Positions 13,021 to 13,061 of a stretch of DNA of 13,061 nucleotides are shown here, one piece after another (the stretch's first letter is position 1; each line of letters starts with the position of its first letter). Source of the DNA: Thermococci archaeon. GTDB taxonomy: Archaea > Methanobacteriota_B > Thermococci > Thermococcales > Thermococcaceae. The notes below the pieces were generated by a model. That model saw only the letters and a list, made by a program, of their open reading frames with translations. It made no database searches and was not told the DNA's origin. The stretch spans positions 1-13,061 of the forward strand of contig QMUF01000035.1 in the NCBI GenBank assembly GCA_003663525.1. Reading direction: 5' to 3'. The translations under genes and the position numbers were made by a program.

Positions 13021-13061
13021 TTACATCCCCGCCCTGAAGGACGAGGCTTTCACGAGGGGAA
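13021..13061 (-). CDS. tnpB: C-terminal codons of a TnpB-like (IS605/IS1341-type) protein (partial)
   Basis: On the minus strand the frame entering from the right edge reads PLVKASSFRAGM and stops with TAA at 13023-13021. The DNA CCTCGTCCTTCAGGGCGGGG ahead of the stop is of the kind that ends IS605/IS1341-type tnpB genes and their omega-RNAs in archaea. Only 13 codons are visible, so the call rests on this terminal signature, recognised from general knowledge rather than a search. TnpB is an RNA-guided DNA nuclease that uses an RNA made from the 3' end of its own gene. If correct, the element's right end lies near 13020. Confidence 0.45.
   Translation of the reverse strand, partial: PLVKASSFRAGM

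Overview
The window looks like a chromosomal accessory region of a hyperthermophilic euryarchaeon, most likely Thermococcales (Thermococcus or Pyrococcus). Protein starts are preceded by GGTGA-type ribosome binding sites, promoters carry A/T-only TATA boxes of the TTTAAATA type, and the families fit (DUF1616, UPF0175/DUF3368, VapBC, AbiE, MntA-HepT, DUF234 and DUF4143 ATPases, a NagD-like HAD phosphatase). The DNA is A/T-rich except for one sharply GC-rich block near the right end, the usual mark of a structured RNA in such genomes. No rRNA, tRNA or CRISPR array is visible.

Layout. 1-1187 (minus): most of a DUF234-type archaeal ATPase whose C-terminus runs off the left edge. It diverges from a DUF1616 membrane protein (1348-2334), with palindromes between them. 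2331-6330 is a toxin-antitoxin island: a solitary UPF0175 antitoxin (minus), then on the plus strand VapBC, UPF0175-like/DUF3368, a decayed AbiE pair (frameshifted antitoxin, truncated toxin) and a second VapBC. 6444-8804: a secreted protein with several OB-like repeats, followed by a TctA-like permease in a tight operon. 8999-10297: a second, different AAA ATPase (AAA_14/DUF4143 type). 10400-10996: a TasA/camelysin-like exported protein. 11037-11834: a NagD-like HAD phosphatase. 11854-12476 (minus): HepT and MntA. 12541-13061: GC-rich structured RNA on the minus strand, next to what appears to be the last codons of an IS605/IS1341-type tnpB.

How it works together. Most of the island consists of two-gene modules with overlapping reading frames, as expected for toxin-antitoxin pairs. 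Several units carry private operator-like symmetry at the promoter: a 19-bp palindrome before vapB, 16-bp inverted arms on both sides of the AbiE TATA box, two 20-bp direct repeats on both sides of the TATA box of the second ATPase, and a 14-bp palindrome over the expected transcription start of the first ATPase. This suggests each module is autoregulated.

The most unusual element is the approximately 300-nt structured RNA at about 12664-12960. It has its own TATA box, a cUUCGg hairpin and several long stems. Its 3' module resembles the 3' end of the adjacent tnpB-like sequence, so it may be a stand-alone omega-RNA-like transcript. That identity is inference; the structure and the repeat are seen directly.
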